Origin: T3Sed10-241 sp036796255
Lineage (GTDB): Bacteria; Bacteroidota; Bacteroidia; Flavobacteriales_D; Cryomorphaceae
Reading direction: 5' to 3'
Assembly: GCA_036796255.1 (NCBI GenBank)
Contig: DAIRDH010000010.1
Span: 12,631 to 76,630 of the forward strand
Length of the DNA stretch: 64,000 bases
The notes under the pieces are model-generated. The model was not told the origin of the DNA and made no database searches. It worked only from the letters and a program-made list of their open reading frames with translations. Shown here piece after piece: positions 37,191-45,392 of the stretch (the first letter of the stretch is position 1; every line of letters begins with the position of its first letter). The position numbers and the translations under genes are program-made.

Positions 37191-39699
37191 TTGGCTCTCC
37201 TTTGCCGTATTTACAGTGCTGCTCTCCTTTATGGGAGAGGCGGCAGCGCAGGTGGGAGTAGGTAAAGTTGATGTTGATTACAACAATCCGCGAGATTACA
37301 TTATCGGTGGTATATCGGTAGAAGGTGCGCGTAACTTTGATTCGCAGGCCATCACGCTATTCTCTGGCTTATCAGTAGGACAAGAGATTGCCATTCCAGG
37401 AGAGAAGATAGCGCAGGCCATCAAAAACCTTTGGAAGCAAAAGCTTTTTGACAACATCCAAATTAGCATCGCAGAGGTGCGTGGCAAAGAAGTGTTTCTG
37501 AGCATTCAATTGCAGGAAAGGGCAAGACTCTCACGCTTCAAATTTGAAGGAGTATCCAAAGGTGAAGCAGAAACCTTGCGGGAAAAGATTAATCTCGTTC
37601 GCGGCACCATTGTCAATGAGAACCTGATCACCAATACTTCGAATATTATCCGCAAACATTTCGAAGAGAAAGGATTTTTGGACACGAAAGTTACCATTGG
37701 CCAATTCCCGGATACCCTCGTGGCCAATAGTGAATACCTCGTAATTGGTGTGGAGAAGAATGACAAGATTAAGATTGGTAGCATCAACTTTTACGGTGTG
37801 GACGAAGTGCAGGAGAAGAAGCTGCGCAAGGCGATGAAGAAGACCAAGGAAAAGAGCATCACCCGGGTATTTTCTCGATCTAAGTATATCCCTGAATTGT
37901 ACAGAACCGACAAGAAAGCAGTTATCGACAAATACAACGAGCTTGGGTACCGCAATGCCAAGATAGTCAGCGATTCAGTTTATAGAAATGCCGACGGAAC
38001 AGTGGGTATTGATCTTGAATTTTATGAAGGATTTAAATTTTACTTCCGCAGTATAGAGTGGGTGGGCAATACCAAGTATACTTCACAGCGCCTCACCGAT
38101 GTGCTGGGCATTGAGCCTGGTGAAATTTACGACAAGAAGAAGTTTGAATCCAAGCTTTTTATGGATCCAAATGGCGGCGATGTAAGTTCGCTCTACCTCG
38201 ATGATGGCTACCTTGCTTTCCAGGCCATACCCGTTGAGAAGCGTGTAGAGCGCGACAGCATCGACCTGCAGGTGCGTATTTATGAAGGACGGCAGTACCG
38301 CATTAACAGTATTATTGTAAAAGGCAACACCAAAACAAATGACCGCGTGATTCTTCGCGAAATCCGCACCAAGCCGGGTGACCTTTTCAGCCGGTCAGAT
38401 ATCATCAGAACGCAACGTGAGCTTGCTCAGTTGGGCTACTTCGACCCGGAAGCCTTCGATATTACTCCCGTTCAAAATGACCAGGACGGTACCGTGGATA
38501 TCATTTACACCGTTGCCGAGCGCCCATCTGATCAGATTGAACTTTCCGGTGGTTGGGGTGCAAACCGAATTGTCGGTACTGTAGGGGTCTCCTTTACCAA
38601 TTTTGCCATCAAGGACTTCTTTGACGGCAGCGCCTGGAATCCTTTGCCATCAGGCGATGGCCAGCGACTTTCTATCAGGGCGCAAACCAACGGAGCGTGG
38701 TTTCAGTCTTACAATGCCTCCTTTACCGAGCCTTGGCTCGGAGGCAAAAAACCGAACTCATTTACCGTAGGTATTCAGCGTTCAGTGCAGTCGAATGGAA
38801 TTACCAAAAGAATGGAGCGGGAAGGCCTTGAAAGGCAAGCGCTCTACATTACAGGAGGAAACGTTTCACTTGGTAAGCGCCTCTCCTGGCCCGATGACTA
38901 CTTCAGCTTTATGGCTGGCTTGAGTTATCTGTATTACGATATTCAGAATTTTACCCAGGGTCAGGGTGTAGGGCTGTTCGCCCTCCAGGACGGGGTTTCA
39001 CACAATATGGCTTTCATCTTTAACTTCGGTAGGAACTCGGTTTTTGACCCGATTTACCCACGGTGGGGCTCCAACGTAAGGCTAAATATGAAAGCAACCT
39101 TACCCTACTCTCTATGGGACGGCGTAGACTATGCAGGCGATATCTCAGACCAACAGCGCAACCTTTGGACCGAATATTACAAATGGAAACTCGTAGCAGA
39201 ATGGTATACCGAGCTTGCCCCAAAAATGGTGCTTATGGCCCGTTCTGGTTTTGGATTCATGGGCTTCTACAACCGCGACAAAGGAATTTCCCCATTTGAA
39301 CGTTTCTACCTCGGTGGTGTGCCCATTGCAGGCTTCGCACTCGATGGCAGGGAGCTTATAGCCTTGCGTGGATATGATGACCTGTCACTATCGCCTGAAG
39401 TTGGCGCCAATATTGTAGTGAAGCACACCTTGGAGCTCAGGTACCCTGTTTCTTTGAATCCATCTGCAACAATTTTTGCACTTGGTTTCCTTGAAGCGGG
39501 TAACACCTACAATGGTATCGAGCGATTTGATCCTTTTAACGTGTACCGCGGCGCTGGTGCAGGTCTCCGGATATTCCTTCCCATGTTTGGCCTTATGGGT
39601 CTTGACTATGGATGGCGTTTTGATGATGTGCCAGGCGGGGCAAATATGCCCCGTTCACAGTTTCACTTTACCATTGGCATGAATCTTGGAGAACTGTAA
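37171..39699 (+). CDS. bamA: Outer membrane protein assembly factor BamA
   Basis: Core subunit of the BAM complex that folds outer membrane proteins. A GTG at 37171 inside the end of uppS gives a good signal peptide (MSRFRSNWLSFAVFTVLLSFMGEAAAQ); earlier TTG codons only add charged residues. 842 residues: about five POTRA repeats up to residue 440 (IIGGISVEGARNFDSQ, RFKFEGVSKGEAETL, IKIGSINFYGVDEVQ, FRSIEWVGNTKYTSQRL, INSIIVKGNTKTND) and a 16-strand-type barrel ending FHFTIGMNLGEL. The barrel contains the RGYDDL motif in place of the usual RGF/Y loop. Neighbours uppS and ompH are typical. Confidence 0.95.
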   Translation: MSRFRSNWLSFAVFTVLLSFMGEAAAQVGVGKVDVDYNNPRDYIIGGISVEGARNFDSQAITLFSGLSVGQEIAIPGEKIAQAIKNLWKQKLFDNIQISIAEVRGKEVFLSIQLQERARLSRFKFEGVSKGEAETLREKINLVRGTIVNENLITNTSNIIRKHFEEKGFLDTKVTIGQFPDTLVANSEYLVIGVEKNDKIKIGSINFYGVDEVQEKKLRKAMKKTKEKSITRVFSRSKYIPELYRTDKKAVIDKYNELGYRNAKIVSDSVYRNADGTVGIDLEFYEGFKFYFRSIEWVGNTKYTSQRLTDVLGIEPGEIYDKKKFESKLFMDPNGGDVSSLYLDDGYLAFQAIPVEKRVERDSIDLQVRIYEGRQYRINSIIVKGNTKTNDRVILREIRTKPGDLFSRSDIIRTQRELAQLGYFDPEAFDITPVQNDQDGTVDIIYTVAERPSDQIELSGGWGANRIVGTVGVSFTNFAIKDFFDGSAWNPLPSGDGQRLSIRAQTNGAWFQSYNASFTEPWLGGKKPNSFTVGIQRSVQSNGITKRMEREGLERQALYITGGNVSLGKRLSWPDDYFSFMAGLSYLYYDIQNFTQGQGVGLFALQDGVSHNMAFIFNFGRNSVFDPIYPRWGSNVRLNMKATLPYSLWDGVDYAGDISDQQRNLWTEYYKWKLVAEWYTELAPKMVLMARSGFGFMGFYNRDKGISPFERFYLGGVPIAGFALDGRELIALRGYDDLSLSPEVGANIVVKHTLELRYPVSLNPSATIFALGFLEAGNTYNGIERFDPFNVYRGAGAGLRIFLPMFGLMGLDYGWRFDDVPGGANMPRSQFHFTIGMNLGEL

Positions 39700-39715
39700 A
39701 AACTTCGTAATTTCG
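39686..39715 (+). promoter_or_regulatory. Possible promoter before the ompH pair
   Basis: TTG at 39686-39688 and TAATTTCG at 39708-39715 (seven of eight positions of TAnnTTTG) are 19 bases apart, a good spacing. It overlaps the end of bamA and would start transcription about 25 bases before the first ompH gene. Confidence 0.4.
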
Positions 39716-39744
39716 TCCACCTTTTAAAAGCGATAACCGTCGCC

Positions 39745-40350
39745 ATGAATAGACTCATCATTCTCTTCTTCCTAGCATCCTTTGCGTCGGCCACGGCAAG
39801 TGCTCAACGCTACGCTTATGTGGATACAGAATACATCTTGAGTAATCTCAAAGCCTACGATGATGCCCAAAAAGAGCTGGATCGTTTTTCGGTGCAGTGG
39901 CAAAAGGAAATCGAAGAACGATACGCGAGCATTGAACGTCTTTACAAATCATACCAGGCCGAGAAAGTGCTGCTCACTGAAGAGATGAGAAAAGAACGAG
40001 AAGATGAAATTCTTCGAAAGGAGCAGGAAGCCAAAGATCTAAAGCGCCAGCGATTTGGAGTGGATGGTGATATGTTTCAGAAGCGACAAGAATTGATTCA
40101 GCCCATACAAGACGATATTTACAACGCAATAAAGGAAGTGGCACAAGGCGGCGGATTCTCTGTAATGTTTGACAAAGCAGGCCAAAGCAACATTCTTTAC
40201 GCTGACCCCCGATACGACAAAAGCGACCGCGTGCTGAGCAGGCTCGGTGTAAGCTCCCGCGACAGAGATAGTGGCTCTGATACCGATGATGATGACGGCG
40301 CTAGCCAAAGTCCCGGAGGTCGTGATGCTGGCGGACAACAAAGACGTTAA
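39745..40350 (+). CDS. OmpH/Skp-family periplasmic chaperone
   Basis: 201 residues: signal peptide MNRLIILFFLASFASATASAQ, then the OmpH fold with YAYVDTEYILSNLKAYDDAQKEL, a long charged coiled-coil (EKEIEERYASIERLYKSYQAEKVLLTEEMRKERED) and GGGFSVMFDKAGQSNILYADPRYD. Skp-like chaperones hold unfolded outer membrane proteins on the way to BamA. The C-terminal 30 residues are an unusual low-complexity tail with an Asp-rich run and Gly, Gln and Arg, absent from the next copy. Probably cotranscribed with its paralogue. Confidence 0.92.
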   Translation: MNRLIILFFLASFASATASAQRYAYVDTEYILSNLKAYDDAQKELDRFSVQWQKEIEERYASIERLYKSYQAEKVLLTEEMRKEREDEILRKEQEAKDLKRQRFGVDGDMFQKRQELIQPIQDDIYNAIKEVAQGGGFSVMFDKAGQSNILYADPRYDKSDRVLSRLGVSSRDRDSGSDTDDDDGASQSPGGRDAGGQQRR

Positions 40351-40389
40351 ACCTCAACATTATAATCACAATTTAGAAACAAACAAAGC

Positions 40390-40884
40390 ATGAAAAAGCT
40401 AATTTTAATCCTGACCATCTTCTTCGGAGCCTATGCCCAAGCTGACGCTCAAAAGTTGGCCCATGCCAATTTTGAGGAAATCATCACAATGCTTCCTGAA
40501 AGGGCTGAAGCCGAAAAGAAAGTTCAGGAATTACAGAAGAAACTCGAGACCCGATTGAATGGAATGATTGAAGCCTACCAAGCCAAAATCAAAGAATTTG
40601 AAGAAGACACGGATATGAGCGAAGCGATGAAAACCAGCGCAGCCGGTGAGATCCAGGACCTTCAGCGCCGAATTCAGGAATTCCAGCAAACTGCCTACAC
40701 TGAAATCGAAACCAAGCAGAATGAACTCATGGCTTCCATGTTTACAAGGGTACGCGAAGCTGCCAACAAAGTTGGTCAGGAAAAGGAGTACGATTATATT
40801 TTCGACTCAAGCACGCAAGGTGGTCTGCTCTACGCCGGTGGCGAAAACATCACCCCTGTGATTAAGGCTGAGCTCGGAATCTAA
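40390..40884 (+). CDS. OmpH/Skp-family periplasmic chaperone, second copy
   Basis: 164 residues with signal peptide MKKLILILTIFFGAYAQADAQ and the typical Skp layout: LAHANFEEIITMLPERAEAEKKV, a coiled coil (QELQKKLETRLNGMIEAYQAKIKEFEED) and a C-terminal EYDYIFDSSTQGGLLYAGGENIT strand pair. It follows the first copy by 39 bases and ends at an intrinsic terminator. It should act with BamA in outer membrane protein assembly. Confidence 0.93.
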   Translation: MKKLILILTIFFGAYAQADAQKLAHANFEEIITMLPERAEAEKKVQELQKKLETRLNGMIEAYQAKIKEFEEDTDMSEAMKTSAAGEIQDLQRRIQEFQQTAYTEIETKQNELMASMFTRVREAANKVGQEKEYDYIFDSSTQGGLLYAGGENITPVIKAELGI

Positions 40885-40910
40885 TTTAGATTGATTCGAA
40901 ACATTTAAAG

Positions 40911-40939
40911 AAACATCCCTACCTTGGGGATGTTTTTTT
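40911..40939 (+). terminator. Terminator whose U-tract touches the murI start codon
   Basis: A 9-bp stem (40911-40919 with 40927-40935), a 7-nt loop and a T-run to 40939. The next three bases are the murI ATG. No separate murI promoter is obvious in the 26 bases before the hairpin, so murI may depend on read-through. Confidence 0.75.
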
Positions 40940-41761
40940 ATGGACCACAGTGTGAACAATCAACCCATTGGAATCTTTGATTCCGGTATTGGCGGCCTAA
41001 CTGTCGCCGCGGCGATAGCGCGCAGACTGCCTGCTGAGCGCATTATTTATTTCGGTGATACTGCGCATTTGCCTTACGGCGAAAAGTCGGCCAGCGCTCT
41101 AAGGAGCTATGCGCTTGGAATTGGCGATTTCCTGCTTGCTCAGGGTTGTAAAGCTATTGTTATCGCCTGCAACTCTGCATCGGCTGTGGCTACAGAAACG
41201 CTTAAAAAGCATCTCGGAAAAAGTATTCCAGTGATAGATGTGATAGGGCCCACTGCCCGCTATGCAGCCCAATATTTTGCTTCCTCAAAAATCGGAGTGA
41301 TCGCGACAAAGGCCACCGTCAATTCGCGCATCTATGCGCGGCGCATTGAGAAGCTAAGCCCTGATGCCAAGGTAACCATGTTGGCCACACCCTTGCTCGT
41401 GGCCATGATCGAAGAGGGCTTCTTCAACAACAACATTTCCAAAGCGGTGATAGCGGCATATCTGGAAAAGTCAAATCTGCGCGACATCGAAGCGCTCATT
41501 CTCGGCTGTACGCATTTTCCGCTGATAAAAAAAGAAATCGAAAAGCATTATAAGGATGCTGTGAAGGTGATAGATTCAACAGACATTGTTGCAGAAGCTA
41601 CTGCCGAAGTGCTTCGCAAATACCAAATGGCGTCAGCTTTTAAAGGCAATCCGCAGCACAAGTTTTTCGTTTCGGACCTCACACCTTCATTTACAGAAAG
41701 CACCCAAATATTTTTTGGCAGCAAAGTAAAACTAGAACGCCGCAACCTTTGGGCATCTTGA
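40940..41761 (+). CDS. murI: Glutamate racemase
   Basis: It makes D-glutamate for peptidoglycan. 273 residues with both catalytic cysteines, in VIACNSASAVA and ALILGCTHFPLI, plus GIFDSGIGGLTVAAAI and YFGDTAHLPYGEKS. The ATG at 40940 follows a terminator U-tract without space for a ribosome site; a GTG at 40952 would start MNNQPIGIFDSGIGG, closer to the usual N-terminus, and is a real alternative. It ends the envelope gene row and converges with the 498-residue protein gene. Confidence 0.96.
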   Translation: MDHSVNNQPIGIFDSGIGGLTVAAAIARRLPAERIIYFGDTAHLPYGEKSASALRSYALGIGDFLLAQGCKAIVIACNSASAVATETLKKHLGKSIPVIDVIGPTARYAAQYFASSKIGVIATKATVNSRIYARRIEKLSPDAKVTMLATPLLVAMIEEGFFNNNISKAVIAAYLEKSNLRDIEALILGCTHFPLIKKEIEKHYKDAVKVIDSTDIVAEATAEVLRKYQMASAFKGNPQHKFFVSDLTPSFTESTQIFFGSKVKLERRNLWAS

Positions 41762-41794
41762 GTGGAATGAAGTTTACTGAAAAAGTTTAAAGCT

Positions 41795-43291
41795 TTAGGC
41801 CGTATTGGTTTTGGACTCCTTGCTTTCGATGCCATGCTGATACCCAAAAAGCTTGTCTTTTTTGATCATCACATCCACGTAGTTTGGCACCATTTCTTCC
41901 CAACCGGACTCACCGTTGCGGATCAAACGCAGTGCGTCGCGGCTGTTGATCCAGAGTACTTCGGGATCAAAGTCGACCAGGTCTACAATGCGGCCATTGT
42001 CAATAAGGTAGTCGTAAAGCGGCCTCAAGCGCGGATGCACAGGCATATTGGTACTGTCCACTACATTTCCGGTCTCTTCACTGTTTGAGGGGTAGAGGTA
42101 TACCTTCAGGTCGCGGGTAAAGAGAATTCCAAAAGCCTCGAGAATCCCGCCGTTCAGGTCGCGGTAATATTTCTCGTTGAAAAGCTCTATCATGTTGTTT
42201 ACACCCATAATAAGACCCATCCTCAATTTCGTGAAATTAGAGAAATACTGAATCAGTTTATAGTATTCCTGATAATTGGAAATCAATACGGTTTGACCCA
42301 AAGAACACAGAATGTCAGCGCGGTCGAGGAAGTCTTGCTCATCAATGTCGCCATCGGCACGGAGGTTGTTGAGCGTAATTTCGAAAAGCACCTGTAGGTT
42401 GTCCGAATCCACCCTGTTTTCAGTGATAAACTTGTTGTAGCCATTGATAATCATATCAATGTTTACCTTGGTTACAGGCCTGAAACTTCCGCGTATGGCC
42501 AGAATGTTTTTCTTGTACAGGAGGTCAGCGGGCTGCAGGTTTTTCCCGTCAGGGCTGAAAATCACCGCATCGGTCATTCCATTCTTCACCAGGGCGAGGC
42601 TTAGCAAGCGGTTGTCGACCTTATCGAAATCGGGACCGCTCATGGAGATCATATCGATCTCTATTTGATCGCGGGTGAGGTTGTCATAAAGAGACTGAAG
42701 ATACTCTCTGGGATTTTGATAGTAAAAGTAGCAGCCGTAAATCATGTTTACGCCCAGTACACCAATGGTTTCTTGTTGAAATGCCGCTTCATTTTCATGC
42801 AGCTGCACGTGCAGGATGATCTCGTTGGGTTCCTTTTCAGCACTGGTTTGAAATTTTACACCCATCCATCCATGGCCCTTGTAGCGCTTGTGAAAATCGA
42901 TGGTGGCCACCGTATTTGCATAGGCAAAAAATCTTCTTGTGGGGTGCTTGCTTCTGTTGAGTCTCTCCTCGATTAGCTTGTACTCGTGGTTGATCATTTT
43001 GCGCAAGCGAGGCTCACACACATATCGGTTGTTCTCTTCAGGTCCGTAAATCGCATCACTAAAGTCTTTGTCATAAGCTGACATCGCTTTTGCAATGGTT
43101 CCTGAGGCACCGCCTGAGCGAAAGAAATGACGAACCACTTCCTGCCCTGCTCCGATCTCAGCGAAAGTTCCGTAAATGTTTGGATCAAGATTTACCCTGA
43201 GTGCCTTTTGTTTCGAAGCAAGAATTACCCTTTCCAATAGTACACAATGTGTTTGGTGCGCTGCGAAGTTAAAACCTTTGTCATAAAGCAC
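41795..43291 (-). CDS. Conserved cytoplasmic protein of unknown function (498 aa)
   Basis: It starts at a GTG (LYDKGFNFAAHQTHCVLLERVILASKQKALRVNLDPNIYG...). There is no signal peptide or membrane helix, and the composition is that of a soluble enzyme. Conserved-looking blocks include GTFAEIGAGQEVVRHFFRSGGASGTIAKAMSAYDK, YGPEENNRYVCEPRL and MGVNNMIELFNEKYY. I recall similar Bacteroidota proteins carrying weakly supported labels such as nicotinate/NMN adenylyltransferase, but no nucleotidyltransferase HxGH motif is seen. I therefore leave the function open. It is probably monocistronic, between murI and the divergent MBL gene. Confidence 0.75.
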   Translation of the reverse strand: MLYDKGFNFAAHQTHCVLLERVILASKQKALRVNLDPNIYGTFAEIGAGQEVVRHFFRSGGASGTIAKAMSAYDKDFSDAIYGPEENNRYVCEPRLRKMINHEYKLIEERLNRSKHPTRRFFAYANTVATIDFHKRYKGHGWMGVKFQTSAEKEPNEIILHVQLHENEAAFQQETIGVLGVNMIYGCYFYYQNPREYLQSLYDNLTRDQIEIDMISMSGPDFDKVDNRLLSLALVKNGMTDAVIFSPDGKNLQPADLLYKKNILAIRGSFRPVTKVNIDMIINGYNKFITENRVDSDNLQVLFEITLNNLRADGDIDEQDFLDRADILCSLGQTVLISNYQEYYKLIQYFSNFTKLRMGLIMGVNNMIELFNEKYYRDLNGGILEAFGILFTRDLKVYLYPSNSEETGNVVDSTNMPVHPRLRPLYDYLIDNGRIVDLVDFDPEVLWINSRDALRLIRNGESGWEEMVPNYVDVMIKKDKLFGYQHGIESKESKTNTA

Positions 43292-43340
43292 ACAGGAATT
43301 TCGCCCTTTTTAACAAGTGTCAAGTCCTCCTTAAAAGCCC

Positions 43341-43348
43341 TATTTTTG
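43341..43348 (+). promoter_or_regulatory. -7 promoter box (TATTTTTG) of the MBL hydrolase gene
   Basis: A perfect TAnnTTTG, 10 bases before the ATG at 43358, predicting a very short 5' leader. Confidence 0.5.
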
Positions 43349-43357
43349 TAGGATTAT

Positions 43358-44122
43358 ATGAGACTTACATTTTTAGGAACCGGTACTTCGCAAGGGGTTC
43401 CGGTGATAGGATGCCAGTGCAAAGTGTGCACCTCTGATGATACCCGCGACAATCGCCTGCGCACGGCCGCCATGGTCGAGGTAGATGGACAAACCATAGT
43501 GATTGATACCGGTCCCGATTTCAGACAGCAAATGCTCCGGGCCCAGCCTAAAAGTGTGGAAGCCGTGCTTTTTACCCACGAGCACAAAGACCACATTGCC
43601 GGCATGGATGATATCCGGCCCTTCAACTTCAAGCAGAAATCAGCCCTCGACGTATACGCCACCGAAGCCGTGCAGCAGGCCTTGCGCAGGGAGTATCACT
43701 ACGTATTCAGTGACTACAAGTATCCCGGCGTGCCAGAAGTGAGGTTGAACGACATTGACCACAACAGTCCTTTTGAGGTAAATGGCACTGCTGTGATTCC
43801 TATACAAGTAATGCACTACAAGATGCCCGTGCTCGGCTTCCGGATAGGCGACATGGCCTATGTGACCGATGCGAAAACCATTGATGACAAAGAGTTGGGA
43901 AAATTGAGAGGACTCGATGTGCTTGTGCTCAACGCCCTGCGCATCAATGAGCATATTTCGCACTTCAACTTAGAGCAAGCTTTGGAAATGGTTGAGCTGT
44001 TGAAGCCCACAAGGGCTTATTTCACGCACATCTCTCATCAGCTTGGACGGCATGCCGATATTCAGCCTCAGTTGCCCGGACACGTGCACCTGGCCTATGA
44101 TGGGCTTTCGGTAGAGTGTTGA
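43358..44122 (+). CDS. MBL-fold metallo-hydrolase, PhnP-like
   Basis: 254 residues of the metallo-beta-lactamase fold. The metal motif HxHxDH is present in LFTHEHKDHIAGMDD, with TGPDFR, YVTDAKT (bridging Asp) and FNLEQAL/YFTHISHQLGRH further on. GCQCKVCTS near the N-terminus is the Cys cluster found in PhnP-type phosphoribosyl cyclic phosphodiesterases. No phn genes are near, so it may have a housekeeping phosphodiesterase role. It ends one base before the converging dihydroorotase-like gene. Confidence 0.88.
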   Translation: MRLTFLGTGTSQGVPVIGCQCKVCTSDDTRDNRLRTAAMVEVDGQTIVIDTGPDFRQQMLRAQPKSVEAVLFTHEHKDHIAGMDDIRPFNFKQKSALDVYATEAVQQALRREYHYVFSDYKYPGVPEVRLNDIDHNSPFEVNGTAVIPIQVMHYKMPVLGFRIGDMAYVTDAKTIDDKELGKLRGLDVLVLNALRINEHISHFNLEQALEMVELLKPTRAYFTHISHQLGRHADIQPQLPGHVHLAYDGLSVEC

Positions 44123-44123
44123 G

Positions 44124-45392
44124 CTAGTCTTTGATTGTACAATGCCCGTGGTAAAGCGTTCCCAGCACTTTTCCCGGAAGGGTGCTTGCCTTTTCGGCAA
44201 AATTATAAGCCTTGCTGAAGCGCTTTACGTCATTGAAATCTGTGTTGCCAGCAGTGCTGAAGAGGCTGAGGTTGGAGGCGTTGCCCACGGCAATCTCAGG
44301 AACTTCAAGACCGAGAATTTCCCTGGGGTGGATGCTGAATGTCGCCACTAGATCCTGCAAGGGCATGCGATCTCCCACGGCCTTCCACACCAGTGGCCAA
44401 AAACTCTCTATACCCGCAGTGCCAAAATTTGCATAGTCGAATTCCAACTTTTTATGCTCTTCATCTTCCGGCGAGTGGTCTGAGCTTAGCACCTGAATGT
44501 GGCCCTTTACCAGGGCATCAATCAATGCGATGCGGTTGGCCTGATCGCGCAGAGGAGGCATGAGTTTGTATTGGCTGTCAAAGCTTTGGAGTAGTTCATC
44601 GCTGTAAGCCAGGTGGGCAGCGGTGGTTTCGCAAGTCACGCAGAGTCCTTTTTCGCGGGCAGCAGCCACTTGTGTCACGGCACTCGCTGCACTGAGCGGC
44701 CCAAGGTGCAGGCGGCCTTCGGTGTATTGCAGCAAGCTCAGGTCGCGGGCCACCACAAGGTCTTCGGCAATGGCGGGTATTCCTTTCAGCCCGAGGGCTG
44801 TGCTTTCATCGCCCTCGTGCATTTGGCCGCCGGGCATAAGGGAGGCATCGTAAGGGAAGTGAAAAATGGGCGCGTCAAAATTTTTGCTGTAAAGCAAGGC
44901 CCTGTGCAGCAATCCGGATTCGTGCATGCTCGTTTTGTCATCGCCAAATGCGCGTGCACCTGCCTGGTACATGTCGTACATCTCAGCGAGGCTTTCACCT
45001 TTCAATCCCTTGCTGGCCGCCCCGATGGGAACCACCTGCACGGGACTGCCAGCGCTGCGGTTGATGAGGTACTCCACTGCGCCTTTATTGTCGACTGCCG
45101 GGGTGGTGTATGGCGATAAGGCCACCGCTGTAAAGCCACCTGCGCTGGCTGCTTTGATTCCACTTTCCAGATTTTCCTGGTGCTCAAGGCCCGGATCGCG
45201 AAAATTGGCCCGCATGTCCATCCAGCCAATAGAAACGAACAAGTTGTCATGGCTCACCGTCAAGTCGGCGTCTACATCGAGATGATCTTCAATGGAAGTG
45301 ATGATGCCATCCTCCACTAGAATATCTTTGACCCTATTGTGGTCGGGGTGGCGCTTATCAACGATGGTGGCTTTGGAGATGAGGACTTTCAT
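44124..45392 (-). CDS. Dihydroorotase-like protein, probably non-catalytic
   Basis: 422 residues of the dihydroorotase/amidohydrolase fold. The ATG at 45392 overlaps the stop of the BatA gene (ATGA), which favours it over the ATG six codons upstream. The metal site HxH is lost: the segment reads GWMDMRANFRDPG, with Arg and Asn at the two His positions, while the true dihydroorotase at 16142 has DDQVHFREPG. The late VLSSDHSPED block keeps the Asp. The protein may be a regulatory or structural partner, as non-catalytic dihydroorotases are for aspartate transcarbamoylase in some bacteria. Loss of activity is inferred from missing ligands. Confidence 0.85.
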   Translation of the reverse strand: MKVLISKATIVDKRHPDHNRVKDILVEDGIITSIEDHLDVDADLTVSHDNLFVSIGWMDMRANFRDPGLEHQENLESGIKAASAGGFTAVALSPYTTPAVDNKGAVEYLINRSAGSPVQVVPIGAASKGLKGESLAEMYDMYQAGARAFGDDKTSMHESGLLHRALLYSKNFDAPIFHFPYDASLMPGGQMHEGDESTALGLKGIPAIAEDLVVARDLSLLQYTEGRLHLGPLSAASAVTQVAAAREKGLCVTCETTAAHLAYSDELLQSFDSQYKLMPPLRDQANRIALIDALVKGHIQVLSSDHSPEDEEHKKLEFDYANFGTAGIESFWPLVWKAVGDRMPLQDLVATFSIHPREILGLEVPEIAVGNASNLSLFSTAGNTDFNDVKRFSKAYNFAEKASTLPGKVLGTLYHGHCTIKD

